64,000 bases of DNA. It comes from Cytobacillus dafuensis. Lineage in GTDB: Bacteria; Bacillota; Bacilli; Bacillales; Cytobacillaceae. Of this stretch, positions 21,979 to 30,520 are shown piece by piece. The position numbers and the translations under genes were made by a program. Position 1 is the first letter of the stretch, and each line of letters begins with the position of its first letter. Location: NCBI RefSeq assembly GCF_007995155.1, contig NZ_CP042593.1:290001-354000 (forward strand), in the 5' to 3' direction. The notes beneath the pieces are model-generated. The model was not told the DNA's origin. It saw only the letters and a list, made by a program, of their open reading frames with translations, and made no database searches.

Positions 21979-22032
21979 AAAAAGGATAACTAGTCATATC
22001 GTGTGATATGGTTAGTTATCCTTTTTCTATTT
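21978..22032 (+). terminator. Long hairpin at the end of the rRNA/tRNA operon
   Basis: A 23-bp stem (21978-22000 with 22005-22027, two mismatches), loop GTGT, then T-rich sequence. It starts exactly where the tRNA-Thr similarity ends. Confidence 0.75.
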
Positions 22033-22041
22033 TAGAGACAA

Positions 22042-22197
22042 TTTATCCCGCGTTAACGGGCTGTAAGACCCCCATCTCAAAATTGAGAGAGAAGCGAGGA
22101 AGATAGGTGGGGGACAACTGCCCGTAAAAGCCCGATTGGTTCAACTAACCATCAGTGGGGATGAAAAAAACCCCCACTGACGGAAGTTTCACTTTAT
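22042..22197. repeat. Palindromic repeat, short copy
   Basis: 156 bases from TTTATCCCG to TTTCACTTTAT. It holds nested inverted repeats: CCCGCGTTAACGGG, a hairpin of GACCCCCATCT with GATAGGTGGGGG, and a terminal hairpin around CAGTGGGG...CCCCCACTG. It is highly similar to the ends of the 24805-25082 copy. Its palindromes and its TTTAT at both boundaries resemble non-coding elements moved by IS200/IS605 transposases. It overlaps the stop codon of the ywqN-like gene. Confidence 0.8.
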
Positions 22198-22754
22198 TTA
22201 AAAGTGTTATGCGAGAATTTAAGTCTTTTATTTAATAGCTCAGCTTGCGATAAAGCCTGACTATCCTTTAGGATGTCACCAGGCTGATTGGCTTCACCTA
22301 AAATATAAGATGAAAACCTCATATTTAAAAAATCGAAAGTATATTGGAATTGCTGAATAAGAGGGAGCCCTTTAATTCTTGGTTCGTCACCACCTACAGC
22401 TAGAACAATTGCTTCCACTTTCTTTAAATGTTCTTTAAACTGTGGATACCTTTCAACACGTATGGCGTGACTAAGTCGATCAATCATGTTTTTCATTATG
22501 CCTGACATACTGTACCAGTATATGGGCGTAGCAAAGATAATCACATCGTTTTCCATAAATGCCTTGATTACTTGATCATAATCATCATCTACTGTTTGAA
22601 ATCCTGTTTTTGTATGACGTAAATCATTAATTGGTTGAATAGTTAAGTCCTTTATATATACCTTTTGATGTTTTATCCCTTTCAAGACCGTATCTGCAAG
22701 TAATTCACTGTTACTTTCTGTTCTTGAGCTACCTATAAATGTAGCGATTTTCAT
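22194..22754 (-). CDS. ywqN: NAD(P)H-dependent FMN oxidoreductase (YwqN-like)
   Basis: 186 residues, flavodoxin-like fold of the NADPH-dependent FMN reductase/WrbA-related group. GSSRTESNSE at about 8-17 binds the FMN phosphate, and the ATPIYWYSMSGIMKNMIDR block near 75-93 is the flavin loop. It is divergent from a LysR gene as in the ywqN-ywqM pair of B. subtilis, so the symbol is given with moderate confidence. The start is ATG at 22754 behind AGAGGTGATC. The TAA stop lies in the final bases of the repeat at 22042-22197. Confidence 0.8.
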   Translation of the reverse strand: MKIATFIGSSRTESNSELLADTVLKGIKHQKVYIKDLTIQPINDLRHTKTGFQTVDDDYDQVIKAFMENDVIIFATPIYWYSMSGIMKNMIDRLSHAIRVERYPQFKEHLKKVEAIVLAVGGDEPRIKGLPLIQQFQYTFDFLNMRFSSYILGEANQPGDILKDSQALSQAELLNKRLKFSHNTFK

Positions 22755-22872
22755 TATCGATCACCTCTTCTATACATTAGTATAAGAAAAGTTTATACTC
22801 AAATTATCCATCAATAAAGATGAATATTTTGATTAAATCAATCGATAAAACCGATTTAGGGGGATGTGAAAT

Positions 22873-23790
22873 TTGGAAATTAAACATTTGCATACGTTTT
22901 TAACTGCAACGAAAACCTTGAACTTTACTCAAACTGCTAAAATACTAGATTATGCACAATCAAGTATTACTGCTCAAATTAAGTCACTAGAAGAAGAGTT
23001 AGGAATGCCATTATTCGAGCGGCTTGGGAAACGCATCTACTTAACAGAAGCAGGCAATCAGCTGAAACAATACGCGCAAAAGATGCTTGATCTTGACCAG
23101 GAGATGAGGCAAGTGTTAGCTGGTCAAAATGAGTCCAATGTAGTTTTAACGATTGGTGCACAGGAAAGCCAATGTTCATATCGACTTCCAGTTATTTTGC
23201 AATCATTTAAACAACGTCACCCACAGGTCAGACTGATTTTTAAACCTGTTCATACGAAAGATATCGCAAAGGATTTACTGCAATCAGGCACTCTCGACTT
23301 AGCTTTCATCACCGACACCTTTAAAGAGATGCCTACGCTTCATAAAGAAATGTTAATTGAGGAAGACTTAGTATTCATAGCATCTCCTTGGCATCATTTA
23401 GCGAAAAAAAATCCCGTAACCGCAGAAGAAATCGGACAAGAAACGATCCTGTTAACAGAAAAGGGCTGCTCCTATCGAACTCAGTTTGAGCATAGAATTC
23501 AATTTGAAGGTGTTCATCCAGAACATATTATTGAATTTGCTAGTATAGAAGCCATCAAACAATGTGTGATGGCCGGATTAGGTATTTCCCTTTTACCTAA
23601 AATGGCGGTAGAAAAAGAACTTGATCGGGGTAGTATTATCGAAATACCCACATCTATCGATTTAGAATCGGTATTCACAGAGATTGCTTGGCATAAAGAC
23701 AAGTATATTCCCTCTTATCTTGAGGATTTTATCCAAATATCACGAGATCAATATAAAGTTTTCAACGAGAAAACGAGTAATAAAAAATGA
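22873..23790 (+). CDS. ywqM: LysR-type regulator (YwqM-like)
   Basis: 305 residues. The N-terminal LysR helix-turn-helix is clear (FLTATKTLNFTQTAKILDYA then QSSITAQIKSLEEELGMPLF, about 9-49), followed by a two-lobed LysR substrate domain (about 90-290). The start is TTG at 22873 with AGGGGGATGTG upstream. It is divergent from the oxidoreductase at a 118-base gap, so it most likely controls that gene and itself. The inducer is unknown. Confidence 0.82.
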   Translation: MEIKHLHTFLTATKTLNFTQTAKILDYAQSSITAQIKSLEEELGMPLFERLGKRIYLTEAGNQLKQYAQKMLDLDQEMRQVLAGQNESNVVLTIGAQESQCSYRLPVILQSFKQRHPQVRLIFKPVHTKDIAKDLLQSGTLDLAFITDTFKEMPTLHKEMLIEEDLVFIASPWHHLAKKNPVTAEEIGQETILLTEKGCSYRTQFEHRIQFEGVHPEHIIEFASIEAIKQCVMAGLGISLLPKMAVEKELDRGSIIEIPTSIDLESVFTEIAWHKDKYIPSYLEDFIQISRDQYKVFNEKTSNKK

Positions 23791-23816
23791 TAAAAAAGGG
23801 GATTTAGTGGATGATG

Positions 23817-24782
23817 TTAATCCTCGCGCTCATAAAAATCCACTATCCTCTTTGCCATACCATAAATACTTTTCTTTAACGAGTTAGGACGAATAACCTT
23901 TATTTGATCCCCAAAACCTAGAATAAATTCACTTGCCTCTTGTTCCGTATCAAAGCACAGTTTTGCAGGGATCCATCCATTATCAGAAGGTGAATCCATT
24001 TTTATTATTTGAACAAATCTCCCTGTAAACTTTATTCTCGGAACGATAGACGAAGAAACTTCAACATCAACCTCATATTTGGGTAGACTTTTAATAAATT
24101 CTTTTGTAGAGTCATTCCAATATTGAGTTAAATCAAAGTCATTTGGCCGGGAGAACAATTCATCCGTCAACGATACAAACTTAATTCTTGAGGCTCTATA
24201 ATTTCGGATTTTTTCGTTTGCGGAAGCAATTAAATACCATGTACTTCCTTTAGCTACTAATCCGAACGGGCTAACAACTCTCTCAATGCATTCCCCATCT
24301 GCCCGTTCATATTTAATTTGTAGTTTTCTTTCATCCCAAATGGCTTGTTGCAAAATTTTAAATGACTCAATTTTTTCAGGTGACTGTCTCCATGCGGTTG
24401 TATCAACATGAACTCGATTCCAAATATCATGGGAATTTTTCTGCAAGGTGCTCGGAATCGAAGCGAGAATTTTTTGACGTGCTTCCTGCCAATCTTTTGT
24501 TAAACCTAGATCAGTAAGTAATTGAAATGAAGGTGAAATAAGCAAAGATTTTAATTCATTGGCTTTTAAACCTGTTAAATTTGTCCGATATTGTTCAAGT
24601 AATCTCCACCCGCCAGATTTTCCCCGTTCAGCTACAATAGGAATACCTGCTGCACTCAATGCATCCATATCTCGATGAATGGTACGTCCAGTCACCTCTA
24701 ATTCTTCGGCCAATTCATTGGTTGTTAATTTGCCTCTATTTTGAAGCAACAGTAATATTGAGAGTAGTCGATCCGCACGCAT
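23817..24782 (-). CDS. WYL-domain transcriptional regulator (YafY type)
   Basis: 321 residues. The N-terminal HTH_11 domain (RLLSILLLLQNRGKLTTNE then LAEELEVTGRTIHRDMDAL, about 4-43) is followed by the WYL domain with RVVSPFGLVAKGSTWYLIA near 167-185, and a C-terminal WCX region. ATG at 24782 has AAGGTGA correctly spaced; the GTG at 24791 would lie in that site. It is divergent from an SDR gene across a repeat copy, and such regulators often act on the neighbouring gene. The ligand is unknown. Confidence 0.85.
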   Translation of the reverse strand: MRADRLLSILLLLQNRGKLTTNELAEELEVTGRTIHRDMDALSAAGIPIVAERGKSGGWRLLEQYRTNLTGLKANELKSLLISPSFQLLTDLGLTKDWQEARQKILASIPSTLQKNSHDIWNRVHVDTTAWRQSPEKIESFKILQQAIWDERKLQIKYERADGECIERVVSPFGLVAKGSTWYLIASANEKIRNYRASRIKFVSLTDELFSRPNDFDLTQYWNDSTKEFIKSLPKYEVDVEVSSSIVPRIKFTGRFVQIIKMDSPSDNGWIPAKLCFDTEQEASEFILGFGDQIKVIRPNSLKKSIYGMAKRIVDFYERED

Positions 24783-24908
24783 ATTTATCACCTTTATTAA
24801 AAAATTTATCCCGCATAAACGGGCAGTAAGACCCCCACCTCAAGATTGAGAGAGAAGCGAGGAAGATAGGTGGGGGACAACTGCCCGTAAAAGCCCGTAA
24901 AATGAACA

Positions 24909-24963
24909 CAGACTAAAAGCGCCACATCGTGTGGCAACGTCTGCGTGACCCACTTCCTGTGGG
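24909..24963 (+). ncRNA. Two-hairpin module A (Bacillaceae-1-like)
   Basis: CAGAC...GTCTG encloses the hairpin GCCACATCGTGTGGC (24921-24935), followed by the hairpin CCCACTTCCTGTGGG (24949-24963). The layout is the same as module B. Two hairpins with RUCCU-type loops describe the published Bacillaceae-1 RNA motif, also known near rRNA operons. Here the loops read ATCGT and TTCCT, so the match is partial. Strand is assumed. Confidence 0.5.
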
Positions 24964-24992
24964 CCGCAACTAACCATCAGTGGGGGATGAAG

Positions 24993-25046
24993 GCCGACTA
25001 AGAACGCCACGTCCTGTGGCAACGTCGGCACTAGCACGTCCTGTGC
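24993..25046 (+). ncRNA. Two-hairpin module B (Bacillaceae-1-like)
   Basis: GCCGAC...GTCGGC encloses the hairpin GCCACGTCCTGTGGC (25006-25020), followed by GCACGTCCTGTGC (25034-25046). Both loops are GTCCT, fitting the RUCCU consensus of the Bacillaceae-1 RNA motif. Strand is assumed from the loop consensus. Confidence 0.6.
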
Positions 25047-25149
25047 GTCGAAAAACCCCCATTGATGGAAGTTTCACTTTATATATGACAAAGGATGTCA
25101 TCATTATGTATTATACTATGGATATTCTAAAAATGGAGGGCGACATAAA

Positions 25150-26061
25150 ATGAAACCTTTAGAAGGAAAAGTAGCTTTAGTAGCTGGTGGTACAAGGGGA
25201 GCCGGACGTGGTATTGCTATGGAATTAGGTGCTGCAGGAGCTACTGTTTATATAACTGGACGTACTACTCGAAACGAGATTTCTGAATACGGGCGCCCTG
25301 AAACAATAGAAGAAACAGCAGATTTAGTCAATGGTCTAGGCGGTATAGGAATCGCTGTTCAAGTAGACCATCTTGTACCTGAGCAAGTGCAGCTCTTAAT
25401 TGAAAAAATTGAAAAGGAACAGGGGAGATTAGACATACTTGTCAATGATATTTGGGGAGGTGAATATTTAGTCGAATGGAATACTCCAGTTTGGCAACAC
25501 TCCTTAGATAAAGGTTTCAGGTTGTTACGCTTGGCCATCGATACACATATCATAACAAATCATTACGCACTTCCTTTACTGATTAAAAATAAAGGAGGAT
25601 TAGTTGTCGAAGTGACAGACGGTACAGAAGAATATAATAATAATAATTACCGATTATCTTTGTATTATGATTTAGCGAAAAGCTCCGTTAATCGCATGGC
25701 TAAGGCTTTGGCGCATGAACTTTCCCCTTATGAATGCACCGCTGTTTCTGTTACACCCGGCTGGATGCGCTCGGAAATCATGCTTGAGCATTTTGGAGTT
25801 AAAGAAGAAAATTGGCAGGATGCAACAAAGGCCGAACCTCATTTTATTATTTCTGAAACACCGCGTTTTATCGGGCGAGGAGTTACGGCAATAGCAAAAG
25901 ACCCTAATAAGAATCGTATGAATGGACACTCACTATCAAGTGCTCAACTAGCTAAAATGTATAACTTCTTTGATGTAGATGGATCGCAACCAGATTGTTG
26001 GAGATATTTTGTTGAAGTTCAGGAGGCTGGAAAACCTGCCAATGCAGAAGGGTATAGATAA
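25150..26061 (+). CDS. SDR family oxidoreductase
   Basis: 303 residues. The Rossmann nucleotide-binding motif is VAGGTRGAGRGIA (11-23), followed by the LDILVND strand (94-100) and the catalytic Tyr173-x3-Lys177. The length and the WGGEYLVEWNTPVWQH-type insertion at about 102-117 resemble the DHRS1-like subgroup. NADP(H) use is likely from Arg39 (TGRTTRN) after strand 2. The start is ATG at 25150 behind GGAGGG. A WYL regulator is divergent across the repeat. The substrate is unknown. Confidence 0.85.
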   Translation: MKPLEGKVALVAGGTRGAGRGIAMELGAAGATVYITGRTTRNEISEYGRPETIEETADLVNGLGGIGIAVQVDHLVPEQVQLLIEKIEKEQGRLDILVNDIWGGEYLVEWNTPVWQHSLDKGFRLLRLAIDTHIITNHYALPLLIKNKGGLVVEVTDGTEEYNNNNYRLSLYYDLAKSSVNRMAKALAHELSPYECTAVSVTPGWMRSEIMLEHFGVKEENWQDATKAEPHFIISETPRFIGRGVTAIAKDPNKNRMNGHSLSSAQLAKMYNFFDVDGSQPDCWRYFVEVQEAGKPANAEGYR

Positions 26062-26093
26062 AATACTGTTTAACTAAAAAGTTAAAAACAGAT

Positions 26094-26124
26094 GCTTTCC
26101 TACATGAAGTAGGAAGGCTTTTTT
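26094..26124 (+). terminator. Terminator after SDR gene
   Basis: GCTTTCCTAC (26094-26103) pairs with GTAGGAAGGC (26109-26118), one G-U pair, T-run 26119-26124. Confidence 0.85.
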
Positions 26125-26152
26125 ATTTTTCAACGAATGGGTGAAAAGTTAG

Positions 26153-26284
26153 AATAAGGGTGCTGCTACTGAAAATGATAAAATTTACGGAATAAATATT
26201 GCAAAAGAGAAACCAATAGATACTATTATTATTAAGTATCGTTATTTGGGTCTTTCATTCGAGGAAAAAATTAAGATTAATTAA
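26153..26284 (+). pseudogene. Possible gene tail without a start
   Basis: The open frame runs from just after TAG 26150 to TAA 26282-26284. It has no start codon behind a ribosome site, but the text (TENDKIYGINIAKEK, then IIIKYRYLGLSFEEKIKIN) is protein-like. I cannot name the source. Confidence 0.3.
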
Positions 26285-26318
26285 ATGGTTAACGTCACAC
26301 ATAATAAGGGAGCTAGAA

Positions 26319-26738
26319 ATGAGAAAAGCTGCATTATTTTTTGTAACTATAGTTTTGTTTTTGACTTCTTGCCAAAAAATTTCTGATGCTTCTGTCATTA
26401 CTTTAAAACAAGTCCTAACCTCTTTTGAAGAACAACAATTGTCACTAAAAGAAATTGAAGTAAGCAAAGACAACATTTTTGGAATGAAACTAAATGGTGT
26501 TAGACCTTATTCTTATGAATTAGAAGGTAAAAGCTTATTTGTATATATTTATAAATCAACCAAAGAACGGGAACAAGGTTTAGAAGACTTTCGCCATAAA
26601 ACAGCAAACGCTAATATCGTTTCTTTCAGTAATTATGAGGTAAAAAATGTGCTGATATTTTATGTGTATGAAAAAGATTTAGATTTTGAAGTTGATAATA
26701 AAATTCAAAATGTCGTGAGTAAATTCAATGAAAGCTAG
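26319..26738 (+). CDS. Small lipoprotein, unknown function
   Basis: 139 residues with signal peptide and lipobox FLTSC (Cys18), so a mature lipoprotein of about 122 residues. The mature part is mixed alpha/beta, with a pattern of a strand-rich core (YSYELEGKSLFVYIYKS) that recalls small Bacillus lipoproteins predicted to carry extracytoplasmic domains. The start is ATG at 26319 with AAGGGAGC upstream. It is a single gene. No catalytic residues are recognised. Confidence 0.7.
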   Translation: MRKAALFFVTIVLFLTSCQKISDASVITLKQVLTSFEEQQLSLKEIEVSKDNIFGMKLNGVRPYSYELEGKSLFVYIYKSTKEREQGLEDFRHKTANANIVSFSNYEVKNVLIFYVYEKDLDFEVDNKIQNVVSKFNES

Positions 26739-26837
26739 TCGTTGAATACATTCAATAGGATTGTTCCATTGAAAGATTCATGGAAAGGAAGGAAAAAGTC
26801 GGAATGAATTTTAATTATCTTTTCAAATTTATAAAAT

Positions 26838-26875
26838 GAGGGGTTTCTACATGAAAGTAGGGACGCCTCTTTTTT
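26838..26875 (+). terminator. Imperfect terminator
   Basis: GAGG...TCTAC (26838-26850) pairs with GTAGGGACGCCTC (26857-26869) with internal mismatches, followed by TTTTTT. Confidence 0.6.
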
Positions 26876-26964
26876 AAGAATCTTTTCATTTATTAAGACA
26901 GTACATGACGCTATCTAAATGCTGAGTAATTGTACATGCACCCATATTCTCCCTCCTGCTTACT

Positions 26965-26996
26965 ATTGATATATTTGAGCAGCTCAATATATTAAT
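26965..26996. promoter_or_regulatory. Imperfect palindrome upstream of copper ATPase
   Basis: The two 16-base halves are near-mirror images around TTGAGCAGCTCAA, about 75 bases before the copA-like start. It may be a metal-regulator operator. It does not resemble the CueR or CsoR consensus that I know. Confidence 0.35.
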
Positions 26997-27069
26997 CTTT
27001 TAAAAAACGTATAAAGAATTCGTATTCCTAATAGAATGTACAAAACAACTAAAGTGGTGAGGATATGCG

Positions 27070-29274
27070 ATGGAAGTAACGAACTATGTAGAGATAAAAG
27101 GTATGCATTGCGCTGCTTGTGCTGTAAGAATCGAGAAGGCTGTTGGGAAAATAGATGGCGTGACACATGTTAATATCAATTTAACAACTGAAAAAGGTCG
27201 TATTACTTTTCAGAAAGAACGGACAGGCATTTCGGAAGTGATCAATAAAATTAATAAAATTGGATTTGAAGCGAAAGAAATCATAGTGGAAAATGTCCCG
27301 ACTGATCGTGAAAAGCGTAAAGAAATTAAGATCCTTCAATGGAATTTTTTTATTTCTGCTTTGCTTACTTTCCCTTTAGCATGGGCCATGTTTGCTCATT
27401 TCGAGTGGGCTTCCTTTATACAGGTTCCAAAGCTATTTATTAATCCGTTGTTCCAATTAGGCATTACGATCCCAATTCAGTTTATCATTGGGTTCCCGTT
27501 TTATGAAAGAGCTTGGAAGGCACTCAAAAATAGAAGTGCAAATATGGATGTATTGGTTGTATTAAGTACAACAGCGGCCTTTTTTTATAGTCATTATCTT
27601 ACCGTTTCTTCTTTATTTTCAAAAAATCCTTCTCATTCTATTTGGCTGTTCTATGAAACAAGTGCATTTATTATTACATTCGTTTTACTAGGAAAGCTGC
27701 TAGAAGCAAAGACAAAATTGAAAACAACAGAGGCAATAAAAAAACTGTATCAATTACAAACCAAAACAGCTACATTGTTTGCGAATGGAAGAGAATTGAA
27801 GCTGCCAGTTGAGAACCTTTCTATCGGAGATGTCGTTTTGCTAAAACCGGGTGAAAAAGTTCCTATTGATGGACAAGTTATTAAGGGGAATTCACTGATT
27901 GATGAATCTTTGTTAACAGGCGAAAGCATTCCAGTTGAGAAGGGGATAGGGAAGTTTGTCTACGCTGGAACCATGAATCAGAATGGTGTTTTGACGATTA
28001 AAGTAACAAAGATAAACTCTGAAACGACTTTATCGCAAATAATTCGTATCGTAGAGGAGGCGCAATCCTCTAAAGCTCCTATTCAACATATAGCAGATAA
28101 AATTACGGGGATCTTTGTTCCCATTGTGATTATGATTGCGGTCCTGACATTTGTCGCTTGGTATTATGTTTATCTGCCAGGACATTTTTATGAGGCTTTA
28201 GAAAAGGTGATTACTGTCTTAATTATTGCCTGCCCTTGTGCACTTGGGCTGGCAACACCTACATCCGTTATGGTAGGGAGTGGACGAGCTGCCCAATTGG
28301 GAATTCTGTTTAAGGAAGGGAAATTTCTCGAATTGCTTTGTAAAAGTAATGTCGTCATTTTTGATAAAACAGGAACGATTACAAAAGGTGAAGCGAATAT
28401 AACGAATATGTACGTGGAGCATTTCAGTGAAAATGCATTTTTAGAGATTATCGGTGCAGCTGAAAGTGCCTCCAATCACCCTCTAGCAAAAGCTATTGTA
28501 AAAAATGTGCATACGAAAATAAAGACCTTGCCAAGTGCAAGTCAAGTGCTGAACCTTCCAGGATATGGAGTAAAGGCCTCGGTTCATGGTAAGGAAGTGG
28601 TGATCGCGAATCCAAGGTATTATATGGAGAAAAATATACCCCTTCCTATTAAGGCTAATAATCTAGTAAAGGAATTAGAGCAAGAAGGAAAGACCGTAAT
28701 GGTGGCCGTCATTAATTCAAAATTTGCCGGTATTATTGCGGTTGCTGATGAAGTAAAGTCATCTTCGAAAAAGGCTATTTTATTCCTGAAAAAACTTGGA
28801 ATCGAAGTAATTATGCTGACAGGTGATAATCAAAATACTGCTAGGTCTGTTGCTCAAAAGGTCGGAATTCATAAATTTCGCGCAGAAGTAACACCTCAAG
28901 AAAAGGCAGAGATGATTAAGCATTTACAAAAAAAGGGCAATCGGGTTGCGATGGTAGGAGATGGAATTAATGACGCGCCTGCACTAGCTGTTGCAGATGT
29001 TGGAATAGCAATTGGAACCGGATCAGACATTGCCATTGAATCGGGAAATGTGACGATTATAACAGGTGATTTAATGCGGGTTGTCGATGCATTTACAATT
29101 AGCAAAAGAACGATGATCAATATAAAGCAAAACTTTGTCTGGGCGTTTTTTTATAATATTTTCATGATCCCTTTCGCGATGCTAGGCATTATGCCTCCTT
29201 GGCTGGCAGGAGCAGCAATGGCATTAAGCTCTGTTTCGGTTGTATTAAATTCACTTAGGTTAAGAAATGCTTAG
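27070..29274 (+). CDS. copA: Copper-translocating P1B-type ATPase (CopA-like)
   Basis: Pumps Cu(I) out of the cell using ATP. 734 residues: one N-terminal heavy-metal domain with GMHCAAC (CxxC at 14-17), eight membrane helices, actuator TGES (283-286), transmembrane CPC (388-390), phosphorylation DKTGT (432-436), SNHP of the nucleotide domain and GDGIND in the hinge. CPC with MxCxxC fits Cu(I)/Ag(I). Many Bacillus CopA have two metal domains; this one has one. No csoR or copZ is next to it. The start is ATG at 27070. A metal-regulator palindrome may lie upstream. Confidence 0.9.
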   Translation: MEVTNYVEIKGMHCAACAVRIEKAVGKIDGVTHVNINLTTEKGRITFQKERTGISEVINKINKIGFEAKEIIVENVPTDREKRKEIKILQWNFFISALLTFPLAWAMFAHFEWASFIQVPKLFINPLFQLGITIPIQFIIGFPFYERAWKALKNRSANMDVLVVLSTTAAFFYSHYLTVSSLFSKNPSHSIWLFYETSAFIITFVLLGKLLEAKTKLKTTEAIKKLYQLQTKTATLFANGRELKLPVENLSIGDVVLLKPGEKVPIDGQVIKGNSLIDESLLTGESIPVEKGIGKFVYAGTMNQNGVLTIKVTKINSETTLSQIIRIVEEAQSSKAPIQHIADKITGIFVPIVIMIAVLTFVAWYYVYLPGHFYEALEKVITVLIIACPCALGLATPTSVMVGSGRAAQLGILFKEGKFLELLCKSNVVIFDKTGTITKGEANITNMYVEHFSENAFLEIIGAAESASNHPLAKAIVKNVHTKIKTLPSASQVLNLPGYGVKASVHGKEVVIANPRYYMEKNIPLPIKANNLVKELEQEGKTVMVAVINSKFAGIIAVADEVKSSSKKAILFLKKLGIEVIMLTGDNQNTARSVAQKVGIHKFRAEVTPQEKAEMIKHLQKKGNRVAMVGDGINDAPALAVADVGIAIGTGSDIAIESGNVTIITGDLMRVVDAFTISKRTMINIKQNFVWAFFYNIFMIPFAMLGIMPPWLAGAAMALSSVSVVLNSLRLRNA

Positions 29275-29344
29275 GGCCTGCCACTCTGTTTAGGTTGAAA
29301 GTACTTGATGTTTTCAATGATCGAGAAGCAACAGGTACTTTGAA

Positions 29345-29376
29345 AAAGGAGCAGTCATCATTTTGACTGCTCCTTT
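29345..29376. terminator. Bidirectional terminator
   Basis: A perfect 13-bp stem (29345-29357 with 29364-29376). Minus-strand reading has CCTTTTTC; plus-strand reading ends in CCTTTCT. It serves convergent copA and the hydrolase gene. Confidence 0.8.
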
Positions 29377-29423
29377 CTATCCTAAATATGGAAATACCGA
29401 AAGAATATAAGTTTAATATTGTT

Positions 29424-30362
29424 TTAGGAACGTGTACAAATACCTGCGATCCATGTCGCAATATCATCAAAGACTTCCTCTCGGTTTGTTTCATTTAATA
29501 TTTCATGACGTGCGCCTTCATAAAGTTTAATTGAAATATCTCCAATCCCAGCACGTTCGTATTGCTGATAAACTTGTGTTACACCTTTTCCGTTTTTACC
29601 AACAGGATCTTTATCTCCGGCAATTAAAAATAATGGAAGTGTCTTTGGTATTTTATTGATTTCTTCTGGACGATGGATTGTTAATAATCCAGTTAATAAA
29701 TCTACGAAAAATCCAGCTGAAAAAATATTTCCGCATGCAGGATCAGCTATATATAGATCAACTTGCTTCTCGTCTCGGCTTAACCAATCGAAGGAGGTAC
29801 GAGATGGTTTGAACTGTTTATTAAAGCTTCCAAAAGAGAGTTGATCTAACATGGGACTGGCTGTTCGCCTGCCTTTTTTTCGACATTCTCTCTCAGCAAT
29901 GAACCTGCCCACTTTTCCAACTAATCCCGGATTCCCTCCAGTAGCACAGAAAATAGCGCCTGCAAGTTGATTGCCAAAAAGCTGAACATAACGTCTAGCG
30001 ATAAATGATCCCATACTATGGCCAAATAAAATTATGGGGGCAGAAGGATGGTCTGTTTGGATAAGATCTGTGAGTTGCTTTACATCGCGAACGACCTGTT
30101 CAAAACCTTCAGAATCAGTAAAATAACCGGCATCTTCTTGTTTTTTTGCTGTTTGTCCATGCCCACGATGATCGTGACCGTATACAAGATAGCCTCTTTC
30201 CACTAAGTAGCGGGCAAAGTCTTCATAACGTAAAATATGTTCTGCCATTCCGTGAGCAATTTGAACAATTCCATTTATTGTTTCATTCTTAGGATCTGCC
30301 CATTTACAATAGAAAATCTCTGCACCATCTGCTGCTTGGAATGTAAAGTCTTCTCGTATCAT
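29424..30362 (-). CDS. Alpha/beta hydrolase, lysophospholipase/monoglyceride lipase type
   Basis: 312 residues of the serine aminopeptidase S33 / Hydrolase_4 group. The nucleophile elbow is GHSMG (Ser116), the oxyanion region is IAHGMAEH (near 35-42), HDHRGHG (63-69) is the typical loop, and the late GDKDPVG and GARHEILNE segments carry the catalytic Asp and His. The likely substrate is monoacylglycerol or lysophospholipid. The frame begins at 30380, but ATG at 30362 is behind GAGGTGG with usable spacing. It stands alone. Confidence 0.82.
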   Translation of the reverse strand: MIREDFTFQAADGAEIFYCKWADPKNETINGIVQIAHGMAEHILRYEDFARYLVERGYLVYGHDHRGHGQTAKKQEDAGYFTDSEGFEQVVRDVKQLTDLIQTDHPSAPIILFGHSMGSFIARRYVQLFGNQLAGAIFCATGGNPGLVGKVGRFIAERECRKKGRRTASPMLDQLSFGSFNKQFKPSRTSFDWLSRDEKQVDLYIADPACGNIFSAGFFVDLLTGLLTIHRPEEINKIPKTLPLFLIAGDKDPVGKNGKGVTQVYQQYERAGIGDISIKLYEGARHEILNETNREEVFDDIATWIAGICTRS

Positions 30363-30520
30363 AACGATTACCCACCTCATTTTTTATCAGCTATATTAAT
30401 ATCAAAATATTTTAAGGGATTAATATTATTGCGAAGTATTTCTTCTTATTGTATAACTAAATTACCATATTTAGACTTTTCTTGAAATAACGATTTTACC
30501 ACAGGGAGGGAACTATTCAT

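Larger units (their letters stand above)
24805..25082. repeat. Palindromic repeat, long copy with two inserted modules
   Basis: 278 bases. The first 90 and last 40 or so match the 22042-22197 copy closely: TTTATCCCG start, the GACCCCCACCTC hairpin, the outer ACGGGCAGT/ACTGCCCGT pairing and the ATTGATGGAAGTTTCACTTT end. The extra length is two similar segments (24909-24963 and 24993-25046). The first lies between the two halves, the second in the loop of the terminal hairpin. The frame seen on the minus strand here is not a gene. Confidence 0.8.
26739..27069 (+). other. Intergenic stretch before copA-like gene
   Basis: It holds the terminator at 26838-26875 and a 32-base imperfect palindrome (26965-26996). 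The leader of the ATPase gene starts after AGTGGTGAGG. No gene is seen. Confidence 0.6.

Noticed and set aside
24840..25037. Minus-strand frame of 65 codons
   Set aside because: It lies wholly within the palindromic repeat and follows its hairpins, with no ribosome site.
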